Assembly: GCA_017442465.1 (NCBI GenBank)
Contig: JAFRZQ010000434.1
Location: 1-19,944, forward strand
From: Anaerotignum sp.
GTDB taxonomy: Bacteria; Bacillota; Clostridia; Lachnospirales; Anaerotignaceae
Direction of reading: 5' to 3'
Length of the DNA: 19,944 bases
The position numbers and the translations under genes are program-made. The notes below the pieces were generated by a model that made no database searches, was not told the origin of the DNA, and was given only the letters and a program-made list of their open reading frames with translations. Positions 1 to 7,053 of this stretch are shown here, one piece after another (within the stretch, counting starts at the first letter, position 1; each line of letters begins with the position of its first letter).

Positions 1-725
1 ATCTGTTCTCGAAGTTACGCAGGGATTATGAAGAAAAGCTTGTGGAAGAAAGGGAAGAAGCGGAAAAAGCTGCTCTGGAACTGGAATTGGCGGAGAAGGA
101 ACTGGCAGAACTGGAAAAGCGGATCGCAGCATTGGAAGGAAAATATGAAATTGTTTCTTCTATATATAATATGGAAGAGTTGGATGATACAGAAAAAGAG
201 TTGCATGACTGGTGCGAAATGATGGGAAAAGGTTTGGCAGCATTTTCCTCTCTGCATAACTGGATGACTGAGGCTGAAGAGGAACGCCTGAGAGTTTATA
301 GCAATCCAGCTGATCGGGCGAAGAATGAAAGGATGCATGATGCGCTGGACAAACTCTTTTTGCGGCTGAATGTGTTCCTTTCTATGGTTGGTCGTGTGCG
401 CTATTTGCCGGGGATCAGAGTGAATACTGGTTTTCGTATCAATCGTACGCAGGCGATGGGAGGTAAAACGATCATGTTTTTTCGCAAAGGGTATGGAGCC
501 TTCCAGTTAGATCTCCACGAGTTTTATTTGAGAGAAATGGAGAGCGGCTGGGCAACGGGGGAAGCGTTGGGGAGAAAGTTAAAAGAATTAGAACATCTGG
601 AAAAGCTTTGTCGTAGTATCGTCATAGAAAAACTTCCTTTGGGAGAAGAATTGCTGCGAAAAGTCAGGATACAACACTTTCAGCCTGCGGAAAAGGACAT
701 TTTTGGGTTTGAAAAGAAATATTAA
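1..725 (+). CDS. 3' part of a coiled-coil protein of unknown function
   Basis: The frame is open from the first base (first full codon at 3) to TAA at 723-725, with no convincing internal start or ribosome site, so the gene is cut by the window edge. About 240 residues are visible. The first 60 or so are a charged Glu/Lys/Leu/Ala coiled coil. The rest is mixed, with a Trp- and Arg-rich stretch (HDWCEMM, LHNWMTE, VGRVRYLPG) and an end in FGFEKKY. There is no membrane segment, nucleotide-binding motif or Cys cluster. Codon use is mixed (TTG, GGA, GAG common), unlike the strongly biased ribosomal genes downstream, which suggests low expression. It is separated from rpsJ by a terminator and a promoter, so it is not part of the S10 operon. 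I do not recognise the family. Confidence 0.75.
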   Translation, partial: LFSKLRRDYEEKLVEEREEAEKAALELELAEKELAELEKRIAALEGKYEIVSSIYNMEELDDTEKELHDWCEMMGKGLAAFSSLHNWMTEAEEERLRVYSNPADRAKNERMHDALDKLFLRLNVFLSMVGRVRYLPGIRVNTGFRINRTQAMGGKTIMFFRKGYGAFQLDLHEFYLREMESGWATGEALGRKLKELEHLEKLCRSIVIEKLPLGEELLRKVRIQHFQPAEKDIFGFEKKY

Positions 726-752
726 AACAAGATATTGTATACATAGAAGAAT

Positions 753-796
753 CAGGGACAACATGATGTCAAAAAACAGACGGAATGTTGTCCTTG
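753..796 (+). other. Inverted repeat after the upstream gene
   Basis: GGACAACAT at 756-764 pairs perfectly with ATGTTGTCC at 785-793. The stem extends outward to 753 and 796 with one G-U pair, giving about 12 bp around a 20-base loop. No T-run follows, so it is not a classical terminator. It may protect the 3' end of the upstream mRNA or aid the terminator 30 bases further on. Confidence 0.5.
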
Positions 797-823
797 TATC
801 GTGAACAAATGGATGATTTGGGG

Positions 824-871
824 CGGATTTGTTTTGGCTAACTTCGGTTAATGAAAAAAATCCGGTTTTTT
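824..871 (+). terminator. Intrinsic terminator of the upstream gene
   Basis: CGGATTT at 824-830 pairs with AAATCCG at 858-864. The helix continues as TTTT/AAAA after a bulged G and is capped by TAAC-TTCG-GTTA (839-850), a stable cUUCGg tetraloop. A run of six T follows at 866-871. It insulates the ribosomal promoter from upstream transcription. The fold was made by eye. Confidence 0.7.
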
Positions 872-961
872 ATTGTGCAATTTGTTCAAAGTTTGGTTGA
901 AAGAGGTTGATTTTTTTTATCAGAAATCAAAGAAAATTTCGAAAAAAATTGAAAAAAATAC

Positions 962-990
962 TTGCAATCCCTGTGTTTTTCCTTTATAAT
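962..990 (+). promoter_or_regulatory. Main sigma-A type promoter of the S10 operon
   Basis: TTGCAA (962-967) and a perfect TATAAT (985-990) are 17 bases apart. The preceding 50 bases are rich in A and T tracts, like an UP element for the alpha subunit C-terminal domain. The start site should fall near 997, leaving a leader of about 250 bases. This is the best promoter in the window and fits the high expression expected of the cluster. Together with the preceding terminator and following leader it accounts for the gene-free stretch 726-1246. Confidence 0.85.
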
Positions 991-1033
991 CATCAGTGTT
1001 GTGACATAGAGTGTTGATACGGAAGGTTGCCAA

Positions 1034-1206
1034 GAGCCGATGAATGAAGGGCTCGAGGGTTTTTCCGAGGAGCGATGTCCAGTTCAAAGAAACCGGGCGA
1101 CAAGGTCACTGTACTGAATATTTTGGGTTGAACTTACCAACAGGGTAAGTTTGCGTATCTGACGTTGCTGGATACACCCGGATGAGTGTGCAGTCACCAC
1201 TTGTCG
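1034..1206 (+). promoter_or_regulatory. Structured RNA leader of rpsJ / S10 operon
   Basis: Pairing found by eye: a long stem CGACAAG 1098-1104 with CTTGTCG 1200-1206, continuing with mismatches through ACTGTAC 1108-1114 with GTGCAGT 1188-1194. Inside lies a second helix (1123-1128 with 1176-1181, including GGGT/ACCC). This closes a three-way junction with hairpin AACTTACC/GGTAAGTT (1131-1138/1144-1151, loop AACAG) and hairpin GTATC/GATAC (1155-1159/1171-1175). A further hairpin, GAGCC 1034-1038 with GGCTC 1050-1054, lies upstream. Length and position match an autoregulatory ribosomal protein leader. Which protein, if any, binds is unknown. Confidence 0.65.
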
Positions 1207-1246
1207 TGCTGAAGTCAAATAGTACGAAAAGGAGGGGACTTTTTTT

Positions 1247-1561
1247 ATGGCTAATCCCAAAATCAGAATCAGTCTCAAAGCTTACGATCACAAACTGATC
1301 GACCAGTCTGCAGCGCAGATCATTGAAACAGCAAAGAAAACAGGTGCACAGATCAGCGGCCCTATCCCTCTTCCCACAAAGAAGGAAGTTGTAACAATCA
1401 TCAGAGCGGTGCATAAATACAAAGACTCTCGTGAACAGTTCGAAATGAGAACACACAAGAGACTGATCGACATTCTGAGCCCTACACCTAAGACAGCAGA
1501 CGCTCTGAGCCGTCTGGATCTGCCCGCAGGCGTAGACATTACACTGAAAGTAATGAAATAA
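1247..1561 (+). CDS. rpsJ: 30S ribosomal protein S10 (uS10)
   Basis: S10 sits in the head of the small subunit and, as NusE, also joins the antitermination complex on RNA polymerase. The 104-residue product is close to the usual 102 and carries family landmarks: KIRISLKAYDHKLID near the N terminus, SGPIPLPTKKE around residue 37, the EQFEMRTHKRLIDI segment that contacts 16S rRNA and the NusB side, and the end LPAGVDITLKVMK. The ATG at 1247 follows GGAGGGG at 1231 with a T-rich spacer. It is the first gene of the operon, behind a strong promoter and structured leader. It is unusually separated from rplC by 218 bases. Confidence 0.98.
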   Translation: MANPKIRISLKAYDHKLIDQSAAQIIETAKKTGAQISGPIPLPTKKEVVTIIRAVHKYKDSREQFEMRTHKRLIDILSPTPKTADALSRLDLPAGVDITLKVMK

Positions 1562-1651
1562 TCGAAACGGTTAACCCACTCAGCAACGAACCAAAAAGAT
1601 TATTTTTGAACTTTAGAAACACAAACAAAGAAAAACATCCAAAAAGCTGGT

Positions 1652-1739
1652 TTATATAAGATAGATACGTAACACAGAAATGAAAGTTACAACTCTTATA
1701 TGACTAGAATGATTACCTGAAGCCTTCCGAGGCGAGGGT
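1652..1739 (+). promoter_or_regulatory. Possible structured leader before rplC
   Basis: The 218-base gap between rpsJ and rplC holds an AT hairpin (1592-1608) and then a 10-bp stem 1652-1661/1694-1703 (core ATATAAGA/TCTTATAT) enclosing GTAAC/GTTAC (1669-1673/1686-1690). Next comes a GC hairpin, ACCT 1715-1718 with GGGT 1736-1739 around GCCT-TCCG-AGGC (1722-1733). The internal loop between its two helices has GAA facing GA, so tandem G-A pairs are possible. No good promoter is visible. The gap is long for this operon position, so regulation or RNA processing is likely. Confidence 0.45.
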
Positions 1740-1779
1740 GGACGGCAATCCGCTGTAGAAAATTAGGAGGTGCAACGAA

Positions 1780-2409
1780 ATGAAAAAGGCGATCATCGCT
1801 AAGAAAATCGGTATGACACAGGTTTTCACTGAAAACGGTGCGCTGGTACCTGTAACAGTTCTGGAAGCAGGCCCCTGCGTAGTTGTTCAGAAAAAAACAC
1901 TGGAAAACGATGGTTACGAAGCAATCCAGGTTGGTTTTGCTGAAGTAAAAGAAAACAAAGTAACAAAACCCATGAAGGGTCATTTCACAAAAGCAGGCGT
2001 AGCTGCTAAAAAATATGTTAAAGAATTCAGACTGGAAGATGTAAGCGCATACGAAGTTGGCGCTGAAATCAAAGCTGATGTATTCGCAGCAGGCGACAAA
2101 GTTGACGCTAGCGGCGTTTCCAAAGGTAAAGGTTTCCAGAGTACAATTAAGAGATACAATGCATCCAGAGGTCCTATGGGTCACGGTTCCAAATCTCACA
2201 GAGTTGTAGGTTCCATGGGTTCTTCCGCTTTCCCCAGCCGTGTTAAAAAAGGTAAAAGAATGCCTGGTCACATGGGTGCAAGCAATGTAACAATCCAGAA
2301 TCTTGAAATTGTACGCGCAGATGCAGAAAAGAACCTGCTGCTGATCAAGGGCGCAGTTCCCGGCACAAAAGGTTCCATTCTGGTAATCAAAGACAGCGTA
2401 AAGGCTTGA
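1780..2409 (+). CDS. rplC: 50S ribosomal protein L3 (uL3)
   Basis: L3 is an early-binding large-subunit protein whose long loop reaches the peptidyl transferase centre. The protein has 209 residues, the usual length. Typical features are the start KKAIIAKKIGMTQVF, the conserved loop RYNASRGPMGHGSKSHR (about residues 124-140), FPSRVKKGKRMPGHMG, and the end GSILVIKDSVKA. ATG 1780 is preceded by AGGAGG at 1765-1770 with a 9-base spacer. Thr is almost only ACA, a mark of high expression here. It is followed after 27 bases by rplD. Confidence 0.98.
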   Translation: MKKAIIAKKIGMTQVFTENGALVPVTVLEAGPCVVVQKKTLENDGYEAIQVGFAEVKENKVTKPMKGHFTKAGVAAKKYVKEFRLEDVSAYEVGAEIKADVFAAGDKVDASGVSKGKGFQSTIKRYNASRGPMGHGSKSHRVVGSMGSSAFPSRVKKGKRMPGHMGASNVTIQNLEIVRADAEKNLLLIKGAVPGTKGSILVIKDSVKA

Positions 2410-2436
2410 TAAACTTTACGAAAGGAGGAAACTAAC

Positions 2437-3057
2437 ATGGCAAATGTTGCAGTATTAAATATGACAGGCGCTCAGGTAGGCACAATTGAGCTGAACGACG
2501 CTATTTTCGGTATTGAAGCAAATGAACATGTGATGCACCTGGCAGTAGTTAACTACCTGGCAAACCAGAGACAGGGCACACAGAGCACAAAAACACGCGC
2601 TGAAGTTCGCGGCGGTGGTAGAAAACCTTACAGACAGAAAGGTACAGGCAGAGCAAGACAGGGCTCCATCCGTTCTCCTCAGTGGGTTGGCGGTGGCGTA
2701 GTATTCGCTCCCAAGCCCAGAGATTACTCCTTCAAACTGAACAAGAAAGTGAAAAGACTGGCACTGCAGTCTGCACTGTCCACAAAAGTTGCTGAAGGCA
2801 AAATCATCGTTCTGGATGAACTGACACTGGCTGAAGTAAAAACAAAAGAAATGGTAAAAGTTCTGGAAAACATCAAATGCGGCAACGCACTGATCGTTAT
2901 GGAAGGTTCTAACACAAACGTTATCCTGTCCGCTAGAAACATTCCCGAAGTTAAGACAGCTTCCGTAAGCACAATCAACGTTTACGATCTGCTGAAATAC
3001 AACACACTGGTTGTAACAAAAGAAGCAGTAGAAAAAATCCAGGAGGTGTACGCATAA
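2437..3057 (+). CDS. rplD: 50S ribosomal protein L4 (uL4)
   Basis: L4 lines the peptide exit tunnel. In gamma-proteobacteria it represses its own S10 operon; whether it does so here is unknown, but the rpsJ leader makes the question relevant. The product has 206 residues. The extended basic tunnel loop is clear at about residues 58-90 (RGGGRKPYRQKGTGRARQ, then a Gly-rich WVGGGVVF). ATG 2437 follows AAAGGAGG (2420-2427). The TAA stop overlaps the rplW ATG by one base (TAATG), and the rplW ribosome site lies inside the end of rplD, indicating translational coupling. Confidence 0.98.
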   Translation: MANVAVLNMTGAQVGTIELNDAIFGIEANEHVMHLAVVNYLANQRQGTQSTKTRAEVRGGGRKPYRQKGTGRARQGSIRSPQWVGGGVVFAPKPRDYSFKLNKKVKRLALQSALSTKVAEGKIIVLDELTLAEVKTKEMVKVLENIKCGNALIVMEGSNTNVILSARNIPEVKTASVSTINVYDLLKYNTLVVTKEAVEKIQEVYA

Positions 3058-3356
3058 TGGCTGATCTGAAATTTTACGACGTAATCGAAAGACCCGTAAT
3101 CACAGAAAACAGTATGTCTGTACTGGATGAAAAGAAATATACTTTCATCGTACACCCTGAAGCAACAAAAGCTCAGATCAAAGATGCTGTTGAAAAAATG
3201 TTCGAAGGCGCTAAAGTAGAATCCGTTAACACAATGAACTACTCCGGCAAACCTAAAAGAAGAGGTATGTTCTTCGGCAAAACAAAAAAATTCAAAAAAG
3301 CAGTTGTTAAACTGACAGCTGACAGCAAAGACATCGAAATCTTCATGGGTATGTAA
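3057..3356 (+). CDS. rplW: 50S ribosomal protein L23 (uL23)
   Basis: L23 stands at the exit of the peptide tunnel and docks trigger factor and the signal recognition particle. Its 99 residues match the family. The start has DVIERPVITENSMSVLDEKK, and the basic extension SGKPKRRGMFFGKTKKFKKA near residues 62-81 contacts 23S rRNA. It begins at the ATG overlapping the rplD stop, with AGGAGGTG at 3041-3048. An 84-base spacer with a small GNRA hairpin separates it from rplB. Confidence 0.97.
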   Translation: MADLKFYDVIERPVITENSMSVLDEKKYTFIVHPEATKAQIKDAVEKMFEGAKVESVNTMNYSGKPKRRGMFFGKTKKFKKAVVKLTADSKDIEIFMGM

Positions 3357-3391
3357 TTTATCCTAGAAGTAAATTCAGAAACTTGCAAAAC

Positions 3392-3405
3392 ACACGGAAA
3401 CGTGT
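3392..3405 (+). other. Small GNRA hairpin between rplW and rplB
   Basis: ACACG and CGTGT (3392-3396, 3401-3405) form a 5-bp stem closed by a GAAA tetraloop. No T-run follows. It lies in an 84-base spacer with no other recognised element apart from the rplB ribosome site (AAAGGAG, about 3422-3428). Confidence 0.4.
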
Positions 3406-3440
3406 AGACGATATAAATCCGAAAGGAGTGGAAACAAGAG

Positions 3441-4271
3441 ATGGCAATTAAAAGATATAAACCTTATACACCATCCAGAAGACACATGACAGTGTCCGCA
3501 TTTGATGAAATCACAAAGTCCACGCCCGAAAAATCTCTGGTAGTACACCTGAGAAAAACTTCCGGCAGAAATAACCAGGGTAAAATCACTGTTCGTCACC
3601 ACGGCGGCGGCGGTAAAATCAAATACAGACTGGTTGACTTCAAACGTAACAAAGACGGTATCCCCGCAACAGTAAAAGCAATCGAATACGATCCTAACAG
3701 AACAGCAAACATTGCTCTGATCGTATACGCTGATGGTCAGAAATCCTACATCCTGGCACCCGCAGGCCTGCAGGTTGGCGAACAGGTTATGAACGGTCCT
3801 GACGCAGAAGTAAAACTGGGTAACACACTGCCTATGAGCAAAATCCCCGTTGGTGCTTCCATCCACAACATCGAAATGAAACCCGGCAAAGGCGGCCAGC
3901 TGGTTCGTTCCGCTGGTAACGTTGGTCAGCTGATGGCGAAAGAAGGCAAATACGCTACAGTAAAACTGCCTTCCGGCGAAATGAGACTGCTGCCTATCGA
4001 ATGCCGTGCTACAATCGGTCAGATCGGTAACACAGATCACGAACTGGTTCACATCGGTAAAGCTGGTAGAAAACGTCACATGGGTATCAGACCTACAGTA
4101 AGAGGTTCCGTAATGAACCCTAACGATCACCCTCACGGCGGTGGTGAAGGTAGAGCACCTATCGGTCGTCCCGCACCTATGACACCTTGGGGCAAACCTG
4201 CACTGGGCTACAAAACAAGAAACAAACACAAAGCTTCCAACAAATACATCGTTCGCCGCAGAAACGGCTAA
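3441..4271 (+). CDS. rplB: 50S ribosomal protein L2 (uL2)
   Basis: L2 is a highly conserved large-subunit protein needed for subunit joining and for the peptidyl transferase region. The 276 residues match the family size. The start is AIKRYKPYTPSRRHMTV, followed by the N-terminal RNA-binding domain with HHGGGGKIKYRLVDFKRN (about 53-70), an SH3-like domain, and the C-terminal NPNDHPHGGGEGRAPIGRP segment with the conserved His near 230. The ATG at 3441 has an AAAGGAG site upstream. The dense codon bias leaves a very long open antisense frame over this gene, which is not a gene. Confidence 0.98.
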   Translation: MAIKRYKPYTPSRRHMTVSAFDEITKSTPEKSLVVHLRKTSGRNNQGKITVRHHGGGGKIKYRLVDFKRNKDGIPATVKAIEYDPNRTANIALIVYADGQKSYILAPAGLQVGEQVMNGPDAEVKLGNTLPMSKIPVGASIHNIEMKPGKGGQLVRSAGNVGQLMAKEGKYATVKLPSGEMRLLPIECRATIGQIGNTDHELVHIGKAGRKRHMGIRPTVRGSVMNPNDHPHGGGEGRAPIGRPAPMTPWGKPALGYKTRNKHKASNKYIVRRRNG

Positions 4272-4282
4272 TAGATTGGAAT

Positions 4283-4304
4283 GTGCCTAAGATCGCTTAG
4301 GCAC
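4283..4304 (+). other. Perfect 9-bp hairpin between rplB and rpsS
   Basis: GTGCCTAAG (4283-4291) and CTTAGGCAC (4296-4304) pair perfectly around an ATCG loop. No T-run follows, so full termination is unlikely. It could be a processing site, mRNA stabiliser or weak attenuator inside the S10 operon. Confidence 0.6.
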
Positions 4305-4332
4305 GGATAGAAGACACAAGGAGGACAAATCA

Positions 4333-4617
4333 ATGAGCAGATCTTTGAAAAAAGGACCTTTCGCTGACGATCATCTGCTGAAGAAGATCGATGCTATGAA
4401 CGCAGCAGGCGAAAAGAACGTAATCAAAACATGGTCTCGTCGTTCTACAATTTACCCCGATATGATCGGTCACACAATCGCAGTTTATGACGGCAGAAAA
4501 CACGTGCCTGTATATATCACAGAAGACATGGTAGGCCACAAACTGGGCGAATTTGCTCTGACAAGATCTTACAGAGGTCACGGCAAAGACGCAGAAAAGA
4601 AATCTAGAGTTCGCTAA
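4333..4617 (+). CDS. rpsS: 30S ribosomal protein S19 (uS19)
   Basis: S19 sits in the small-subunit head beside S13 and touches the A-site finger and tRNA. The protein has 94 residues, the usual size. The start SRSLKKGPFADDHLLKKI is diagnostic. It is followed by the SRRSTIYPDMIGHTIAVYDG core and by the end KLGEFALTRSYRGHGKDAEKK. ATG 4333 follows AAGGAGGAC (4318-4326). The gene is separated from rplB by a 61-base spacer holding a perfect hairpin. Confidence 0.98.
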   Translation: MSRSLKKGPFADDHLLKKIDAMNAAGEKNVIKTWSRRSTIYPDMIGHTIAVYDGRKHVPVYITEDMVGHKLGEFALTRSYRGHGKDAEKKSRVR

Positions 4618-4646
4618 TTATCCGATAACGAAAGGAGGTTTCGTTC

Positions 4647-5036
4647 ATGGCAAAAGGTCATAGAAGCCAAATCAAAAAAGAAAGAAACATTGCAACACAG
4701 GAAAAAAGACCTCATGCTACTGCTAAATACGTAGGTATCCCTGCTCCCAAAGCGAAAATCGTTCTGGATCAGATCAAAGGTAAAGACGTTGCAACAGCAG
4801 CAGCTATGTTGAACTATAGCCCCAGACTGGCAGCAGAAATCATCGGTAAAGTACTGAAATCCGCTGTAGCTAACGCAGAAAACAATCTGGGTATGGACGT
4901 AAGCAAACTGTACGTGGAAGAAGTAAGTGCTGATCAGGGCCCTACAATGAAGAGAATTCGTCCCAGAGCACAGGGCAGAGCATATCGCATCCTGAAAAGA
5001 AGCTGCCATATTTCCATCATTCTGAATGAAAGATAA
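4647..5036 (+). CDS. rplV: 50S ribosomal protein L22 (uL22)
   Basis: L22 spans the large subunit, and its beta-hairpin lines the exit tunnel where macrolides act. The 129 residues exceed the common 110-113 because of a basic N-terminal extension (MAKGHRSQIKKERN to about residue 22), a form I associate with Clostridia. The core has KAKIVLDQIKGKDVATAAA, the tunnel loop DQGPTMKRIRPRAQGRAYRI (about 93-112), and the end SCHISIILNER. ATG 4647 follows AAAGGAGG (4631-4638). The gap to rpsC is 14 bases. Confidence 0.97.
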   Translation: MAKGHRSQIKKERNIATQEKRPHATAKYVGIPAPKAKIVLDQIKGKDVATAAAMLNYSPRLAAEIIGKVLKSAVANAENNLGMDVSKLYVEEVSADQGPTMKRIRPRAQGRAYRILKRSCHISIILNER

Positions 5037-5050
5037 TAGGAGGTACTGAA

Positions 5051-5695
5051 ATGGGTCAGAAAGTAAATCCCCACGGTTTAAGAGTAGGTATCATCAAAGA
5101 TTGGGATGCAAAATGGTATGCAGAAAAAGACTTTGCTGATAACCTGGTTGAAGACGTAAAAATCAGAAAATTCATCAAAAACAAACTGTACGCTGCAGGC
5201 GTTTCCAAGATCACAATCGAAAGAACAGCTGGCAGAGTAAAAGTTAATGTTCATACAGCAAAACCCGGTATCGTTATCGGTAAAAACGGTGCAGCTATCG
5301 AAGAACTGAAAGCTGAACTGCAGAAAATGACAGCTGGCAAAGTAGCTGTTAACATCGAAGAAATCAAAAGACCTGAACTGGATGCTCAGCTGGTAGCTGA
5401 AAACATCGCTCTGCAGCTGGAAAACCGTGTGACATTCCGTCGTGCGATGAAACAGGCTATGGGCAGAACAATGAAATTCGGTGCTAAAGGTATCAAAACA
5501 ATGGTAAGCGGTCGTCTGGGCGGCGCTGATATCGCTCGTGGCGAATCCTACCACGAAGGTACAATCCCCCTGCAGACACTGCGTGCAGACATCGACTATG
5601 GCTTTGCTGAAGCAGATACAACATACGGCAAACTGGGCGTAAAAGTTTGGATCTACAAAGGCGAAGTACTTCCTGTAAAAAACGTTAAGAAGTAA
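5051..5695 (+). CDS. rpsC: 30S ribosomal protein S3 (uS3)
   Basis: S3 lies at the mRNA entry channel and helps unwind mRNA. The 214 residues match the family. The start MGQKVNPHGLRVG is typical. The type II KH domain shows GIVIGKNGAAIEELK at about 73-87 (GKNG loop 77-80). The C-terminal domain contains MKFGAKGIKTMVSGRLGGADI and ends in IYKGEVLPVKNVKK. ATG 5051 follows AGGAGGT at 5039-5045. The stop runs directly into the rplP ribosome site (TAAGGAGGG). Confidence 0.98.
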   Translation: MGQKVNPHGLRVGIIKDWDAKWYAEKDFADNLVEDVKIRKFIKNKLYAAGVSKITIERTAGRVKVNVHTAKPGIVIGKNGAAIEELKAELQKMTAGKVAVNIEEIKRPELDAQLVAENIALQLENRVTFRRAMKQAMGRTMKFGAKGIKTMVSGRLGGADIARGESYHEGTIPLQTLRADIDYGFAEADTTYGKLGVKVWIYKGEVLPVKNVKK

Positions 5696-5711
5696 GGAGG
5701 GCTAGAGTATC

Positions 5712-6149
5712 ATGTTAATGCCTAAAAGAGTAAAACATCGTAAACAGCAGAGAGGCAAAATGAGAGGCCGTGCATATAGAGGCAACAAAGTAACTTACGG
5801 TGAATACGGTATCATGGCGATGGAACCTACATGGATCACATCCAACCAGATCGAAGCAGCACGTGTTGCTATGACAAGACACATCAAACGTGGTGGTGAC
5901 GTTTGGATCAAAGTATTCCCCGACAAACCCGTATCCGCTAAACCTATCGGTACTCGTATGGGTTCCGGTAAAGGTGCTCCTGAATACTGGGTAGCAGTAG
6001 TTAAACCCGGTAGAGTAATGTTCGAAATCGGCGGTGTAGAAGAAGAAAAAGCAAGAGAAGCGCTGAGACTGGCAATCCACAAACTGCCTATCAAGTGCAA
6101 AATCGTAACTAAGGCTGAAGCAGAAGAAATGGCAGGTGAACATCAGTGA
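5712..6149 (+). CDS. rplP: 50S ribosomal protein L16 (uL16)
   Basis: L16 organises the A-site region of the large subunit and contacts tRNA and 5S rRNA neighbours. The 145 residues match the family. The start MLMPKRVKHRKQQRGKMRG is typical, so ATG 5712 is preferred over the internal ATG two codons later. The segment KPIGTRMGSGKGAPEYWVAV (about 77-96) is the conserved loop reaching the active site. The stop overlaps the rpmC start by four bases (GTGA), a classic coupling arrangement. Confidence 0.97.
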   Translation: MLMPKRVKHRKQQRGKMRGRAYRGNKVTYGEYGIMAMEPTWITSNQIEAARVAMTRHIKRGGDVWIKVFPDKPVSAKPIGTRMGSGKGAPEYWVAVVKPGRVMFEIGGVEEEKAREALRLAIHKLPIKCKIVTKAEAEEMAGEHQ

Positions 6150-6355
6150 AAACAACAGGTTATGTAAAAGAATTGATGGCAAAGTCTGCAGATGAATTAC
6201 AGAAGGACCTTGTTTCCGCTAAAAAAGAGCTGTTCAACCTGAGATTCCAGAACGCTACAAACCAGCTGGACAACACAGCAAGAATCAAGGAAGTTCGTAA
6301 GAACATCGCAAGAATTCAGACAATCATCACACAGAAAGCAAGAGAAGCAAAATAA
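6146..6355 (+). CDS. rpmC: 50S ribosomal protein L29 (uL29)
   Basis: L29 is a small two-helix protein near the tunnel exit, beside L23. The 69 residues match the family. Landmarks are VKELMAKSADELQKDLVSAK, ELFNLRFQNATNQLDN and ARIKEVRKNIARIQTII. The start is GTG at 6146 and overlaps the rplP stop. There is no strong ribosome site of its own (weak CAGGTGA upstream), so translation probably depends on ribosomes finishing rplP. Confidence 0.96.
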   Translation: MKTTGYVKELMAKSADELQKDLVSAKKELFNLRFQNATNQLDNTARIKEVRKNIARIQTIITQKAREAK

Positions 6356-6389
6356 TAGATATTCCGTTCGTTGAAAGGAGGAAATCATC

Positions 6390-6644
6390 GTGGAAAGAAA
6401 TCTTCGTAAAACTAGAATCGGTAGAGTAGTTAGCGACAAGATGGACAAAACAATCGTTGTTGCTGTAGAAGATAAAGTAAAACACCCTCTGTATGGCAAA
6501 ATCGTTAACAGAACATACAAACTGAAAGCTCATGACGAAAACAACGAATGCGGTATCGGCGATCGTGTTAAAGTTATGGAAACAAGACCTCTGTCCAAAG
6601 ACAAAAGATGGAGACTTGTAAGCATTATCGAAAAAGCAAAATAA
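6390..6644 (+). CDS. rpsQ: 30S ribosomal protein S17 (uS17)
   Basis: S17 is an OB-fold protein that nucleates assembly of the small-subunit body. The 84 residues are normal. Motifs are LRKTRIGRVVSDKMDKTIVV, HPLYGKIVNRTYKLKAHDE, and the acidic/Gly turn CGIGDRVKVMETRPLSKDKRW. The start is GTG 6390 with AAAGGAGG at 6375-6382. It is the last gene of the classical S10 operon. Only 25 bases separate it from rplN, with no terminator, so the S10 and spc units are probably read as one. Confidence 0.97.
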   Translation: MERNLRKTRIGRVVSDKMDKTIVVAVEDKVKHPLYGKIVNRTYKLKAHDENNECGIGDRVKVMETRPLSKDKRWRLVSIIEKAK

Positions 6645-6669
6645 TCCTTTTTGGAGAGGAGGACGAAAT

Positions 6670-7038
6670 ATGGTTCAGCAGGAAACCAGACTGAAAGTAG
6701 CAGATAACAGTGGCGCAAAAGAACTTCTGTGCATCAGAGTTCTGGGCGGTTCCACAAGAAGATATGCAGGCGTAGGCGACATCATCGTAGCTGCGGTTAA
6801 AGACGCAACACCCGGCGGCGTTGTAAAGAAAGGTGACGTTGTTAAAGCTGTAGTAGTTAGAACAGTTCATCCCGTAGGCAGAGCTGACGGTAGCTACATC
6901 AAATTCGACGATAACGCAGCAGTTATCATCAAAGACGACAAAAACCCCAGAGGTACACGTATCTTTGGGCCCGTTGCAAGAGAGCTGAGAGAAAAACAGT
7001 TCATGAAGATCCTGTCTCTGGCTCCCGAAGTACTGTAA
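6670..7038 (+). CDS. rplN: 50S ribosomal protein L14 (uL14)
   Basis: L14 lies on the subunit interface and contacts S12 and 16S rRNA. The protein has 122 residues, the exact family length. It shows ETRLKVADNSGAKELLCIRVLGG, GGVVKKGDVVKAVVVRTVHP and the C-terminal RELREKQFMKILSLAPEVL. ATG 6670 follows GGAGAGGAGGA (6651-6661). It opens the spc group but has no visible promoter of its own. The gap to rplX is 15 bases. Confidence 0.98.
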   Translation: MVQQETRLKVADNSGAKELLCIRVLGGSTRRYAGVGDIIVAAVKDATPGGVVKKGDVVKAVVVRTVHPVGRADGSYIKFDDNAAVIIKDDKNPRGTRIFGPVARELREKQFMKILSLAPEVL

Positions 7039-7053
7039 TAGGAGGTGTGTTAG

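Noticed and set aside
1040..1148. Two overlapping short ORFs in the rpsJ leader (ATG 1040 and ATG 1044)
   Set aside because: Neither has a properly spaced ribosome site, and both run through predicted RNA stems. Peptide sequences show nothing recognisable.
3375..4229. 284-codon minus-strand frame across rplB
   Set aside because: It is a shadow of L2 with low-complexity Cys/Ser/Phe composition.
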